Shown piece by piece: positions 33,270 through 41,934 of a DNA stretch of 46,975 nt (positions within the stretch are counted from its first letter, which is position 1; the number at the start of each line of letters is the position of its first letter). The stretch is from an uncultured Alistipes sp. (GTDB lineage: Bacteria; Bacteroidota; Bacteroidia; Bacteroidales; Rikenellaceae), in NCBI GenBank assembly GCA_910587675.1, contig CAJUMU010000015.1:1-46975 (forward strand), given 5' to 3'. Below the pieces are notes generated by a model. The model was given only the letters and a program-made list of their open reading frames with translations, had not been told where the DNA came from and did no database searches. The position numbers and the translations under genes were made by a program.

Positions 33270-33302
33270 CAAATATAACGAGAATTTGCGAAAAACGGCA
33301 AT
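33270..33302 (-). promoter_or_regulatory. Promoter of leuS
   Basis: The minus strand reads CGTTATATTTGCAAG; TATATTTG at 33277-33270 is a perfect -7 element. ATTG at 33302-33299, with a 21-base spacer, is a 3/4 match to the -33 TTTG. It lies about 38 bp before the leuS ATG. Confidence 0.7.
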
Positions 33303-33477
33303 TCGCGCGACTAATAACGCTATCGCGCCGAACGTATGCCCTCCGAGCGCGCCGCGCGGGGTCTCGGCGGCGGCCCGACGGGCGGGCGGCATGGTTTTGG
33401 CGAGCATGCCGAGCCGAACGGACGAGGTTTTTCTGCGAATTTTTCATACCTTCGCATACCGTTACGACACACGACGA

Positions 33478-34797
33478 ATGAAGATCAAAGACATAACCAC
33501 CTTTTTCACCGACACCGTGTTCCGCAAAAAGGAGTACGACAGCTCCCTCGCGCACTGGGCCGTGAACCAGTACAAGCTGCTCTTCTACACGGTGCAGGGG
33601 CTCTCCGCCCACGGGACCGTGGTGCGCACCGCCGCCCTGACTTTCTACACCCTCATCTCGATAGTGCCCGTCGCCGCGCTGGTCTTCGCCGTGGTGAAGG
33701 GATTCGGGCTGGCCGAGGATCTGGTGGAGAACCTCTACACCGTGGTGCCGCAGATGCCCGACGTAGTCGACTACGTGGTGGCCTTCGCCCAGAAGACGCT
33801 GGCCCGCACGCAGGGCGGTTGGGTCGCTTTCGTCAGCCTCGTAACGCTGTTCTGGGCCGTCATACGCGTCTTCGGCTCCATCGAGGACGCCTTCAACAAC
33901 ATATGGGAGGTGAAGAGCACCCGCAGCGCGGCCCGCAAATACGGCGACTACATGGCCGTGGTGGTGGTCGCGCCGCTGTTGTGGATCGCCGCCACCTCCA
34001 TCGGCTCCTACGCCCGCCAGATGCTCGGGGTGGACGGCTCGCCCCTGCTCTCGGCGGCGTCGAAAGCGGTGTCGATGATCGTGGTGTGGCTCATGTTCAC
34101 TTTTATCTACGTGGTGATCCCCAACACCAAGGTACGCTTCGCCTCGGCCCTCATGGCGGGCATCGTGGCGGGCACGGGATTCCTGCTCTTCCAGTGGGGT
34201 TACGTCTATCTGCAAAAGTGGATGACCTCCTACAACGCCATATACGGCAGTTTCGCCGCCTTGCCCCTGTTCCTGCTCTGGATGCAGATATCGTGGCAGA
34301 TACTCCTTTTCGGCGGCGAGCTGTCGTTCGCCTACCAGAACCGCAAGCGGTTCGACGAGGAGCGCGAATCGCTGCTGGCGAATTACGACTGCCGCCGCAA
34401 GCTGATGGTGGCCGTCATGACGCTCGTGGTGCGCGCCTTTCGCGACGGACGGGGCGCGGTGCCGCTCGCCGAGATCCGCGAGGAGCTCGAACTGCCGTCG
34501 CGAATCCTGAGCAACATACTCTTCACGCTCGTGGGCGCGGGCATGCTCAACGAGATACGCCGCGACGGCAAGGAGTTCGAACCCGAGTACGCCCCCGCTC
34601 GCGACATCTCGACGCTGCGGGTGTACGACGTGCTCGAAGCGGTCGACAGCCGCGGAGCCGAGCGCGAAACGGCCGAGATGCGCCGCAAATGCGACACGCG
34701 CGGCTGCGCCGACATAGTCGACCGCCTGAAGGAGGATGTGCGCCGCAGCCCCAACAATGTGAAAATAACCGAACTTATCGACGATGAACCACAATGA
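33478..34797 (+). CDS. YihY-family membrane protein with C-terminal winged-helix-like domain
   Basis: The ATG at 33478 gives 439 residues (MKIKDITTFFTDTVFRKKEY). Residues ~30-300 form the YihY/UPF0761 core with six membrane segments: HGTVVRTAALTFYTLISIVP, FVSLVTLFWAVIRVFGSIED and the family end MQISWQILLFGGELSFAYQN. E. coli YihY is about 290 residues; here a further ~140 cytoplasmic residues contain a likely winged helix (VPLAEIREELELPSRILSNI, LFTLVGAGMLNEIRRDG). YihY was once misnamed RNase BN; its function is unknown. Its end overlaps the next gene by 14 bp. Confidence 0.92.
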   Translation: MKIKDITTFFTDTVFRKKEYDSSLAHWAVNQYKLLFYTVQGLSAHGTVVRTAALTFYTLISIVPVAALVFAVVKGFGLAEDLVENLYTVVPQMPDVVDYVVAFAQKTLARTQGGWVAFVSLVTLFWAVIRVFGSIEDAFNNIWEVKSTRSAARKYGDYMAVVVVAPLLWIAATSIGSYARQMLGVDGSPLLSAASKAVSMIVVWLMFTFIYVVIPNTKVRFASALMAGIVAGTGFLLFQWGYVYLQKWMTSYNAIYGSFAALPLFLLWMQISWQILLFGGELSFAYQNRKRFDEERESLLANYDCRRKLMVAVMTLVVRAFRDGRGAVPLAEIREELELPSRILSNILFTLVGAGMLNEIRRDGKEFEPEYAPARDISTLRVYDVLEAVDSRGAERETAEMRRKCDTRGCADIVDRLKEDVRRSPNNVKITELIDDEPQ

Positions 34798-35596
34798 CGG
34801 AACGATACGCGTCGTGATCGCGGGCAGCGGCAACGTGGCCGAGGCCTTGGCTCTCGCGGCGGCCGAGCGCGAGGGGATCGAACTCGCGCAGATAGCGGCG
34901 CGCAACGCTGCGCGGGCAGCCGAGATAGCCGCCGCGGCGGGATGCGCGTGGACGGACGACCTCGCGCGGGCCGCCGAGGCCGACATGTATATCATAGCGG
35001 TGAGCGACAGGGCCGTGGGCGAGGTCGCCGAAGCGTTGCGCCGCAGCGATGGGTCGACTCTGGTCCACACGGCGGGCAGCGTCGCTATCGACGTCCTGCG
35101 CGACGCGGCGGAGTCCGCGCGCGGCGGATACGGAGTCCTCTACCCCTTTCAGACCTTCACCGCGGGGCGCGCGATCGACATGCGGGAGGTGCCGATCTTC
35201 ATCGAGGGGTCCGACGCCGACGCCGAGCGGCGCATCGGGCGCGTGGCGCGGCTTCTGAGCCGCAGCGTCGGGCGCGCCTCGTCCGAGCGGCGGCGCGCGA
35301 TACACCTCGCGGGCGTGCTGGGCTGCAACTTCGTGAACGCCCTTTACGGCATGGCGGCCGACATCCTCGCCGAGCGGGAGGGGCTGCCGTTCGACGTGCT
35401 GCGCCCCCTCATAACCGAGACGGCGCGCAAGGCCGCCGACGCCGACCATCCGCGCACGGTGCAGACGGGCCCCGCCGTGCGCGGAGATCGGGCCGTGGCC
35501 GAGCGGCACGAAGCGATGCTCGACAGCGACCCGCGGGCAAGAGAGATTTACAGACTGTTAACCGACTATATATGGGAAACTTCAAGGAAGATATAG
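34784..35596 (+). CDS. Rossmann-fold/DUF2520 protein
   Basis: The 270 residues begin with a dinucleotide-binding domain (TIRVVIAGSGNVAEALALAA, GxGxxA at residues ~14-19) and contain ADMYIIAVSDRAVGEVAEAL, typical of F420-oxidoreductase-like Rossmann folds. A helical DUF2520 domain follows (HLAGVLGCNFVNALYGMAAD, then TARKAADADHPRTVQTGPAV). The substrate is unknown. Its start overlaps the YihY gene and its end overlaps the phosphatase gene by 25 bp, so the three are translated as a coupled set. The DUF2520-HAD gene pair is common in Bacteroidota. Confidence 0.93.
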   Translation: MNHNDGTIRVVIAGSGNVAEALALAAAEREGIELAQIAARNAARAAEIAAAAGCAWTDDLARAAEADMYIIAVSDRAVGEVAEALRRSDGSTLVHTAGSVAIDVLRDAAESARGGYGVLYPFQTFTAGRAIDMREVPIFIEGSDADAERRIGRVARLLSRSVGRASSERRRAIHLAGVLGCNFVNALYGMAADILAEREGLPFDVLRPLITETARKAADADHPRTVQTGPAVRGDRAVAERHEAMLDSDPRAREIYRLLTDYIWETSRKI

Positions 35597-36111
35597 CCCG
35601 CACGCGGGCTTTCGTGTTCGACGTGGACGGCGTAATGACCGACGGCGGCATCATGCCGATCGAGGGGGGCCGCGACTTCATCCGCAAGTACAACGCCAAG
35701 GACGGCTATGCCATAGCGTACGCCATACGCCGCGGCTATAAGGTGTGCGTCATCACGGGCGGCCACGGCGACCTGCTCCGCTCGCGACTGGAGCGGCTGG
35801 GCGTGACGAAGATGTACCTCAACTGCATGGACAAGATCGCCGCGCTGAACGAGTTCTTCGCCGAATACGGCATCGACGCCGCCGACACGATCTACATGGG
35901 AGACGACATCCCCGATCTGGAGTGCATGCAGATGGTGGGCATCCCCGTATGCCCCGCCGACGCATGCAGCGAGGTGGTGGAGGCTTCGCGTTACGTGTCG
36001 GAGTTCGATGGCGGCCGCGGCGCCGTACGCGACATCGTGGAGCAAACCCTCCGCGCGCAAGGCCAATGGGCCAAGGACCGCACGGGCGTACTGGGCGTAC
36101 AGTCGAAGTAG
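35572..36111 (+). CDS. KdsC-like HAD phosphatase
   Basis: The 179 residues are those of a C0-type HAD phosphatase: nucleophile Asp17 and acid Asp19 in FVFDVDGVMTDGG, the Thr of motif II in CVITGG (residues 59-64), Lys88 of motif III (MDKIAALNEF), and Asp111/Asp112 of motif IV (MGDDIPDLECM). KdsC removes the phosphate from 3-deoxy-manno-octulosonate 8-phosphate in lipopolysaccharide core synthesis; related enzymes act on other sugar acids, so the substrate is likely but not certain. It starts inside the preceding gene. After its stop codon a palindrome and a dispersed repeat begin at once. Confidence 0.9.
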   Translation: MGNFKEDIARTRAFVFDVDGVMTDGGIMPIEGGRDFIRKYNAKDGYAIAYAIRRGYKVCVITGGHGDLLRSRLERLGVTKMYLNCMDKIAALNEFFAEYGIDAADTIYMGDDIPDLECMQMVGIPVCPADACSEVVEASRYVSEFDGGRGAVRDIVEQTLRAQGQWAKDRTGVLGVQSK

Positions 36112-36119
36112 ACCGCCGC

Positions 36120-36136
36120 GCGACTCGGAGAGTCGC
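36120..36136. repeat. 17-bp palindrome P1
   Basis: GCGACTC, loop GGA and GAGTCGC form a perfect 7-bp stem directly before dispersed repeat A. Sister palindromes with compensated changes lie at 46490, 46613 and 46880. Confidence 0.85.
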
Positions 36137-36375
36137 AATACCTTTAGATATCCGTTACCTTTTGCGCGGCCAAAAGGCAACACCAAAAGCCGCCGCGGTG
36201 AAACAATTTCGGGGTCGGTCTTGCGACTGCGCTAAATCGGATGCCTGCGGCACTTTTGAAGCAATCAAAAGTTCGCTTCGCAGACGTTTTCTCGCCTCGG
36301 CATAGCCCGAACTTGTTCGGCTCTGCCCTCGGCTTATCGAAAATGTTCCTGCCGCGGGATTGGCTGACGCATGTG
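36137..36375. repeat. Dispersed repeat, copy A
   Basis: It starts AATACCT and shares with copy B (46661-46872) a near-palindrome GTTACCTTTTG...CCAAAAGG (here 36154-36181), the stretch GCCGCCGCGGTGAAAC, then TTTCGGGGTCGGTC and GCGACTGCGCTAAATCGGAT, and an end CTGCCGCGGG...ACGCATGTG. The middle differs. It contains ACTTTTGA-agcaa-TCAAAAGT and, at 36292-36339, a relative of the tandem repeat unit at 1-219. It lies between two convergent genes and holds no credible coding frame. Confidence 0.85.
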
Positions 36376-36384
36376 TATGCCTCC

Positions 36385-38025
36385 CTATTTCTTGTAATCG
36401 TAATCGTACAGCAATTCGAAATCGTCGAGGTACATCACGCTCTTGGTGCTGCCCGTGAAGTAGTCGCCGTAACGCGAGGCCGAACATACGATCATTATAT
36501 GGGTCGGCGCGACGTCGGTGCGCACGTAATCGAGCTCTATGACGAACTCCGTCCACTCGGCGCGGCTCTCCTTGAGGATCAACTCGCCGTAAGCCACCAC
36601 GTCCTTGCCCTCGGGGTCGAAGAAGGTGCTCTCGTCGCGGGTGTCGACGCACAAGGGCGACTCCGCCGTGCCGCACTGACGACGCTCGGGATCGGTCTCG
36701 GCGCTGCTGCATTGGCCGTACTCCTCGGGCGTCCAAGTCCCCAGAGCGACGAATATCGAGCCGTTGTCGTTGTCGCCCGCGGCGAGCGACACGCCCGACG
36801 GCACGCGGCCTATGCGGTCCACCGCGCCGCAATCGTACTTCACCCAGCCGCGCAACGCCGTGGGGCGCAGCGCAAACGGACGTCCGAATGTCAGGATGCC
36901 GTTGGTGCCCGCGTTGCGGATGTAGTTGCCCACGAAGATGTTGCCCGCGGCGAACTTGCCGATGCCCATCACGTTGGCGAATTTCGACTCCAAACGGGCC
37001 GACGACCTGCCCTCCGAAGCGGGGCGCGTCTCGGCATCGCCCGTGGTGAGGGTCGCGCCCGCGACGCTGGCGCCCGGGTTGCCCGTGCCCCAGAACCGAT
37101 CGTTGGTGTCGGCGAACGGATATACGATGTCCTTGATCGTGCACCACTGCTCGAAGCCGCTGTTGGGCAATTGCCGCATGCTCTGCGTCGTGACGCTCCG
37201 CGCCGCGCTCTCGTCGTCGCCGCAGAAGGCCTTCACCTCGTACTCGGTCTCCGCCTCGACGCGCAGACACGCCGAGAAGGTTCCACCCGTCACCTGCACG
37301 TCGGGGACCTGCAACCACTCCCCGTCGCCCGCGCGGCGATATCGGAATCCCATGTCGCTGCCGCTCGCACCCGATCCGTAAAGCCATATCACCCGCGACC
37401 ACGCGTCGGCCGCCGTGAGGCGCACCGTCTCGTCGGTGGGCACCACATAGAGCATCCACCGCTCGGTGAAGTCGTGATAGCTCACCTCGACGAAACGCAC
37501 GGGATCGAACGAGGTGAGCTCCTCCATCGGCGGATCGATCGTCGTGATGTCGCGCGGACCCAGTTTGAGGCTCTTCACCACTATGTCGTTCATGTCGGCC
37601 GACTTGCCGACGCGGGCCGTCGCGATGCGGTTTTCGAGGTCGAAAACGGTCTCTCCGATCTGCCCCTCGACCGTGAAATAACGCTCGATCTCCTGCTTGG
37701 CCGCGACGGTCCACACGTAATCCTGATAGAGCGACAAGGTGACTTCCAAAGGCGTGCGCAGGTCGAACGTGCCCGCCAGCTCCACCGACGCGCGGGCGTT
37801 CTCCGTCACCTCGGCCCGATCGATCTTCACGCGGCTTATGTCGGTCGTCTCGTCCAGCGTCAGCTCCACGCGGCGGTTCTGACGGTCGACCGAGGCGGTG
37901 AAACCCTCGCCCTCGAGGCTTACGATCTCCAGCTCGACCACGGGATAGGGAATATCGTTCTCGATACAGCCCTGAAAGGCCGTCAGCCACGCGGCGACCA
38001 ATATGATGCGGATTATGCGATACAT
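36385..38025 (-). CDS. PCMD-domain lipoprotein
   Basis: The 546 residues start with a lipoprotein signal (MYRIIRIILVAAWLTAFQGC; Cys20). The middle holds beta-rich, Ig-like parts; the last ~240 residues match the putative carbohydrate-metabolism domain (PCMD): LPNSGFEQWCTIKDIVYPFA, FWGTGNPGAS, then FGRPFALRPTALRGWVKYDC and the end SKSVMYLDDFELLYDYDY-like (STKSVMYLDDFELLYDYDYK). This is a jelly-roll-like fold that probably binds glycans on the cell surface. It is the last gene of the operon, 2 bp after the preceding barrel gene. Confidence 0.88.
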   Translation of the reverse strand: MYRIIRIILVAAWLTAFQGCIENDIPYPVVELEIVSLEGEGFTASVDRQNRRVELTLDETTDISRVKIDRAEVTENARASVELAGTFDLRTPLEVTLSLYQDYVWTVAAKQEIERYFTVEGQIGETVFDLENRIATARVGKSADMNDIVVKSLKLGPRDITTIDPPMEELTSFDPVRFVEVSYHDFTERWMLYVVPTDETVRLTAADAWSRVIWLYGSGASGSDMGFRYRRAGDGEWLQVPDVQVTGGTFSACLRVEAETEYEVKAFCGDDESAARSVTTQSMRQLPNSGFEQWCTIKDIVYPFADTNDRFWGTGNPGASVAGATLTTGDAETRPASEGRSSARLESKFANVMGIGKFAAGNIFVGNYIRNAGTNGILTFGRPFALRPTALRGWVKYDCGAVDRIGRVPSGVSLAAGDNDNGSIFVALGTWTPEEYGQCSSAETDPERRQCGTAESPLCVDTRDESTFFDPEGKDVVAYGELILKESRAEWTEFVIELDYVRTDVAPTHIMIVCSASRYGDYFTGSTKSVMYLDDFELLYDYDYKK

Positions 38026-38027
38026 GG

Positions 38028-38912
38028 TTACTCCTTTTTCTTATCCCACAAATGGACTATCATTCCGATGTTGATATCGGCCAGATTGAGGCGGAAACGC
38101 ATCTTCGATGCGGTGCGCTTTCCCACCTCGGCGCCCGCTCCGTCGAACTGCTTCACCGAGGCGTACTGCACGCCGCCCAACCCGAACGACAGCGTGCCGC
38201 ACACGTTGGGGAATATGTAGACGGCCACGCCCGGGTTGAACGACAGCTTGAGTTTGCGGTTGTCGCTTCGGGTATATTTGGTCTCCTCGCCCGACATGTA
38301 GTTGAAACGGGTCTTTCCCGTCGAGTAGGCCAGCTCCAGCTCGGCAAAGAGCCCGAAGCGTCCTTTGGGGTCGAGACCCGCGTACGAGCGATGGAATACG
38401 CCGACCGAAAAGCTCTCGGTCGAGAGGTTCATGTCCGAGACGGAGAACGATATGTCGTTCTTGTCGCCCAGATCGAGGTCGACGTTGCCTAATTTGCCGT
38501 GCACGTAATTGTATCCGAAGCGCACGCCCACGCAGTTGTTGTCGCGGTAGAAATATCCGAAGAAGGGCTTCACCGTGGCGGTTGTGCCCTCGGCGTCGAT
38601 GTTGTCGACGATGATCCAGAAATCGGTGTCCTCGCTGGTAATCGTCCCGTACGAAGCCGTGAGACCCAGCATAACCTCGCCCTTGTAGGCGTACTTCACC
38701 TTGCCGATCTCGCGGTCGATGCGGCGGCGCATGGGCAGGAAACGCTGCCGCGAGCGGCGGAACTCGTCGTCGGCGACGACGGTCGCTCCGACCTTTCCGA
38801 CCGCCTCCGCGACCTCGACCGTCGGCGCGGCCTGCAACGAATCGGGACGCTCCTCTGAACGCGCTGCGGCGACCGAAAGCAGAGCTGCGAATAAGATATG
38901 ATATCGTTTCAT
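38028..38912 (-). CDS. Outer-membrane beta-barrel protein, paralogue 2
   Basis: The 294 residues start with a signal peptide (MKRYHILFAALLSVAAARSE) and continue with alternating strands ending in aromatic residues, such as EVMLGLTASYGTITSEDTDF, VKPFFGYFYRDNNCVGVRFG and LNLADINIGMIVHLW. It resembles its upstream neighbour in length and in landmarks: TASY, NID/GID-EGxT, GY...DNxxVGxRF and a C-terminal ...VGKRTxSxMxFxxNLxxIxxGM pattern. The two are therefore ancient paralogues. An 8-10-stranded barrel in the outer membrane is likely; its role is unknown. Confidence 0.85.
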   Translation of the reverse strand: MKRYHILFAALLSVAAARSEERPDSLQAAPTVEVAEAVGKVGATVVADDEFRRSRQRFLPMRRRIDREIGKVKYAYKGEVMLGLTASYGTITSEDTDFWIIVDNIDAEGTTATVKPFFGYFYRDNNCVGVRFGYNYVHGKLGNVDLDLGDKNDISFSVSDMNLSTESFSVGVFHRSYAGLDPKGRFGLFAELELAYSTGKTRFNYMSGEETKYTRSDNRKLKLSFNPGVAVYIFPNVCGTLSFGLGGVQYASVKQFDGAGAEVGKRTASKMRFRLNLADINIGMIVHLWDKKKE

Positions 38913-38925
38913 GACGGCCGTGGGT

Positions 38926-39759
38926 TTAGAGGTAAAAGGCCATGCCGAGGCCGATACTGAAGAGGTTGACCTTGAAATTCATGTTGCTCGACGTGCGTCT
39001 GCCCACCTCCACTTGGTTGTGCACCTGCTTGGTGTTGGAGTAGTTGATACCCATCACGCCCACGCTCACTTCGATGGCCATGTTGTTCGTTGCGAAAGCC
39101 ACTAACCCGGGCAGCACGCCCAACGAGAGTCGGTACCCCGTCTCGTATGTTCCCTTCACGGGTTGGTCCATGGCGAACTTGGCCTGCGTGCCGCCCGCCG
39201 CCAACTGCATGTCGGTGAAGATGGCGAAGCGTCGGCTGCCGCCTAACGGGATGTACTGCCGCCAGAATATCGCGCCCGTGTAGGAGTGCTCCAGAGCATA
39301 GTATTGATCGATCCCGATATCCACGCCCGACTCGTCGTCGCCCATGCTCATGCGGGCCTTCTCCACGCGCAGCAGCGTGCGGTCGTAAATGAAGCGGCCG
39401 CCGACGATCATGTTGTCGTGCAGCGCGTAACCGATCATGGGGCTCACGCGAAAGGTGTGACCCTCCGAATCGATGCCCTCGATGATGAGAAACGAGTAGT
39501 TGTCGTTCGAGTGGGTCGAGTAGGAGGCCGTGCCGCCGAAGACCCACTGCCCCTTGGGGACGAAGAGGGTCGACCGCGAAGTGAGTCCGCGCTCCTTGCG
39601 CAACTGGTTTACCGTGGGCGGCGCGGGCGGCAGCTCGTTAGCCGCGCCCCCTCCGAGAGGCTTGGCGACGCCCTCGGCCGCCGACTGCGCGAAGCACGCC
39701 CCGACGGCGCCGCACAGCAGCGCCGCCGAAAGGAGATATCGTTTGGTGAGGTTCGACAT
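38926..39759 (-). CDS. Outer-membrane beta-barrel protein, paralogue 1
   Basis: The 277 residues from the ATG at 39759 begin MSNLTKRYLLSAALLCGAVG with cleavage near ACFAQ. A Pro-rich linker (ELPPAPPTVNQLRKERGLTS) precedes the barrel: WVFGGTASYSTHSNDNYSFL, VSPMIGYALHDNMIVGGRFI and the end FKVNLFSIGLGMAFYL, which finishes in an aromatic/aliphatic strand, as barrels do for BAM recognition. An upstream in-frame TTG is less likely as the start. It lies 20 bp after the DUF4493-PCMD gene and 13 bp before its paralogue. Confidence 0.85.
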   Translation of the reverse strand: MSNLTKRYLLSAALLCGAVGACFAQSAAEGVAKPLGGGAANELPPAPPTVNQLRKERGLTSRSTLFVPKGQWVFGGTASYSTHSNDNYSFLIIEGIDSEGHTFRVSPMIGYALHDNMIVGGRFIYDRTLLRVEKARMSMGDDESGVDIGIDQYYALEHSYTGAIFWRQYIPLGGSRRFAIFTDMQLAAGGTQAKFAMDQPVKGTYETGYRLSLGVLPGLVAFATNNMAIEVSVGVMGINYSNTKQVHNQVEVGRRTSSNMNFKVNLFSIGLGMAFYL

Positions 39760-39779
39760 TCGCAATGCTTTCAATCGGG

Positions 39780-41915
39780 TTAGTACGACCACTCGAAGTC
39801 GTCGACGTAAAGGGTGTTCTTGTCGCAACCGTCCATGTAGTCGCCGTACTTGCTGGTCGAGCACGAGATCACCAGCGTGTAGTTGCCCGCAGGCTTGGTC
39901 TCGCGGTCGTACCATACGATGGGGATGACGGTCTCGACCATGCTGCCGCCTGCGGTCGACTCCGTTATGTCGAGAAGGCCGTAACCTATGATCTTGCCCT
40001 CGCTCACGGCGTCGGGACCGTCGGCGGGACTCCATATTCCCGTGGGCGAAGCCGTTCCCGACGTCACTCGGTGCTTGGCGTTCCAGTCCACCACGGCCAC
40101 GTAAACCGTCGCCACGTCGGAGCTGCCCGTGGGCAGGGGGCCGTTGTAATTGTTGATGTTCACATTGCCCACAGTGGCGTGCAGCTTGAGTTTCAACGCC
40201 GCGGGACGCGCCTGCCACGTATATTTATGGCCGAAGTCGACGAAACCGTTCATTCCCGAGCGTTCGAAAGTTCCCATGAAGAGGTTGCCCGCGGCCATGA
40301 AACCCAGCGTGCTGGTCGCCTGCAACTTGGCGCAGTGCGCGCCGCCCATCCCCGGATAGGACGAACTGGTGCACAACGACGGGGTCATGCTGTTGTTTCC
40401 GCTGCCCCAGTAGGGCGCGTTCTTGCTGCCGTCGGTGGTGAAGCAGAGCAGGGCTTCGCTATCCATATTGCCGTGGGGGATGGTCTGCGTCGTCTCGGTG
40501 GTGAACTGTTTCACCTCGCCGTCCTTGCCGTCGATCGACAGCACGTACTCGTAGGTGTTCTCGGCCGAGATGCCCTTTTCAAGGGTATAGACCGTGTGTC
40601 CGTTGACCGTCTTCGACGACCACTCGGGCGTCACGAGCGCCGAGTAGGTGTAATCGGCGCCCTCGGTGGCGAGTATGCTCGTCCACTCGCTCGCGCCCAG
40701 ACGGCGATACTTTATCGTCACGTTGCGTACCGTCTCGTCGGTGATCGCCGCGCGCAGTTCGGCCGTGTTCTGCCACAAGTCGTAATGCGCGGCGTCCATG
40801 TCGAACAAGCCCTGCACCGCGATGCGCATCTTGGCCTGACCCTCGACGGCGGCCGCGTCGACGGCCTTGAATCCGATGGTGTGTATTCCGCCGCCGTACC
40901 GCGACAGGAACGCCTCCGACAAGGTCATCACGCCGTTGCACTCGTCGGTGAGCGCGAAGGTCGCGCCGTCTACACCCGCCTTGGTGACGTTCATAAGTTC
41001 GTATTCGTCGTTGTCCACCAGCAACTTGACGCTTCGCAGGGCGTTTATGGCCGACACCTTGACCGACATGTCGCCACCCTTGTATCCCGAAACCGCTCCG
41101 ATCGGGAACCCGTCGCCTGCAAAAGAGGGCTGGGGGCTGAAGAATATCGTGCGGTCGACCAGCTCGCCCTCCTCCTCGACCACGACCGAGATGTTCAGGC
41201 CGCCGTCGGGCGTGTCGGAGAACTTGAAATCGAGCGAATAGAGCATGCCTGCCTCGGGCACGATCTCGCGGTGGCCCGTGGTAGAGACTACCGCCACGTC
41301 GGCGCCCGTATCCTTGCGCTTGCCGTAAAAGCCCCAGCTGAGTTTCGACACTCCCTCGGGCAGCAGGAAAAATCCCGTGCGGTCGGCCTCGTAACGCAGC
41401 GTGGGCACCGTGCCGTTGTCGGCGTCGTGGTAGGAGAACTCGTCGCTGGCGCACACGTACACCCTGAAATCCTCCATCTTCTCCGCCACGCTCGGATCGA
41501 AGGTCACCTTCACTCCCGAGTTCACGATCGGGCACTTCATCTCCACCACCGTGGTCTCGTGCGGCTTGATGGTGAAATCCTTCTCGCCCGCATAGCTCAG
41601 GTGGTCCCACGTGGCCTGACTGCCGTCGCTCGACTCGTATTGCAACTTATATTCGCCGCCGATCAGATAGAGGTTGTCGGGGCGCGTCTTGGCGGGTTCG
41701 TATTTGCGGATCAACTCTCCGCCCGCGTTGCGGATGCGCAACACGCTCCTCTCCGTGGGGTCGTAAGCATCCGTTTCGGCGCGCGTGAGCCGATCGATGT
41801 CGATCGTCATACGCAGACACCCCTCGCCGCTCGTGTCGTCGACCTCCTTGGCGCACGAACCCGCCGCGAGGGCGGCGCAGACCGCCAGAGCCGACATATA
41901 TATCAATCTTTTCAT
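39780..41915 (-). CDS. DUF4493-PCMD lipoprotein
   Basis: The 711 residues have a lipobox (MKRLIYMSALAVCAALAAGS then C). The N-terminal ~200 residues fit DUF4493 (LYLIGGEYKLQYESSDGSQA, MKCPIVNSGVKVTFDPSVAE). Ig-like parts follow. The C-terminal ~250 residues form a PCMD domain (IPHGNMDSEALLCFTTDGSK, YWGSGNNSM, ending CDKNTLYVDDFEWSY). The domain ends like that of the 546-residue protein of the same operon. It is probably exposed on the surface and carbohydrate-binding, which is an inference from the fold. It lies 19 bp after the preceding gene. Confidence 0.9.
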   Translation of the reverse strand: MKRLIYMSALAVCAALAAGSCAKEVDDTSGEGCLRMTIDIDRLTRAETDAYDPTERSVLRIRNAGGELIRKYEPAKTRPDNLYLIGGEYKLQYESSDGSQATWDHLSYAGEKDFTIKPHETTVVEMKCPIVNSGVKVTFDPSVAEKMEDFRVYVCASDEFSYHDADNGTVPTLRYEADRTGFFLLPEGVSKLSWGFYGKRKDTGADVAVVSTTGHREIVPEAGMLYSLDFKFSDTPDGGLNISVVVEEEGELVDRTIFFSPQPSFAGDGFPIGAVSGYKGGDMSVKVSAINALRSVKLLVDNDEYELMNVTKAGVDGATFALTDECNGVMTLSEAFLSRYGGGIHTIGFKAVDAAAVEGQAKMRIAVQGLFDMDAAHYDLWQNTAELRAAITDETVRNVTIKYRRLGASEWTSILATEGADYTYSALVTPEWSSKTVNGHTVYTLEKGISAENTYEYVLSIDGKDGEVKQFTTETTQTIPHGNMDSEALLCFTTDGSKNAPYWGSGNNSMTPSLCTSSSYPGMGGAHCAKLQATSTLGFMAAGNLFMGTFERSGMNGFVDFGHKYTWQARPAALKLKLHATVGNVNINNYNGPLPTGSSDVATVYVAVVDWNAKHRVTSGTASPTGIWSPADGPDAVSEGKIIGYGLLDITESTAGGSMVETVIPIVWYDRETKPAGNYTLVISCSTSKYGDYMDGCDKNTLYVDDFEWSY

Positions 41916-41934
41916 CTTCTTGAGTTTAGTCGAT

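Noticed and set aside
36112..36384. Coding remnants in the repeat region after the KdsC-like gene
   Set aside because: The open frames follow the repeat, lack starts, and the same DNA occurs at 46661-46872 with frame-breaking differences.
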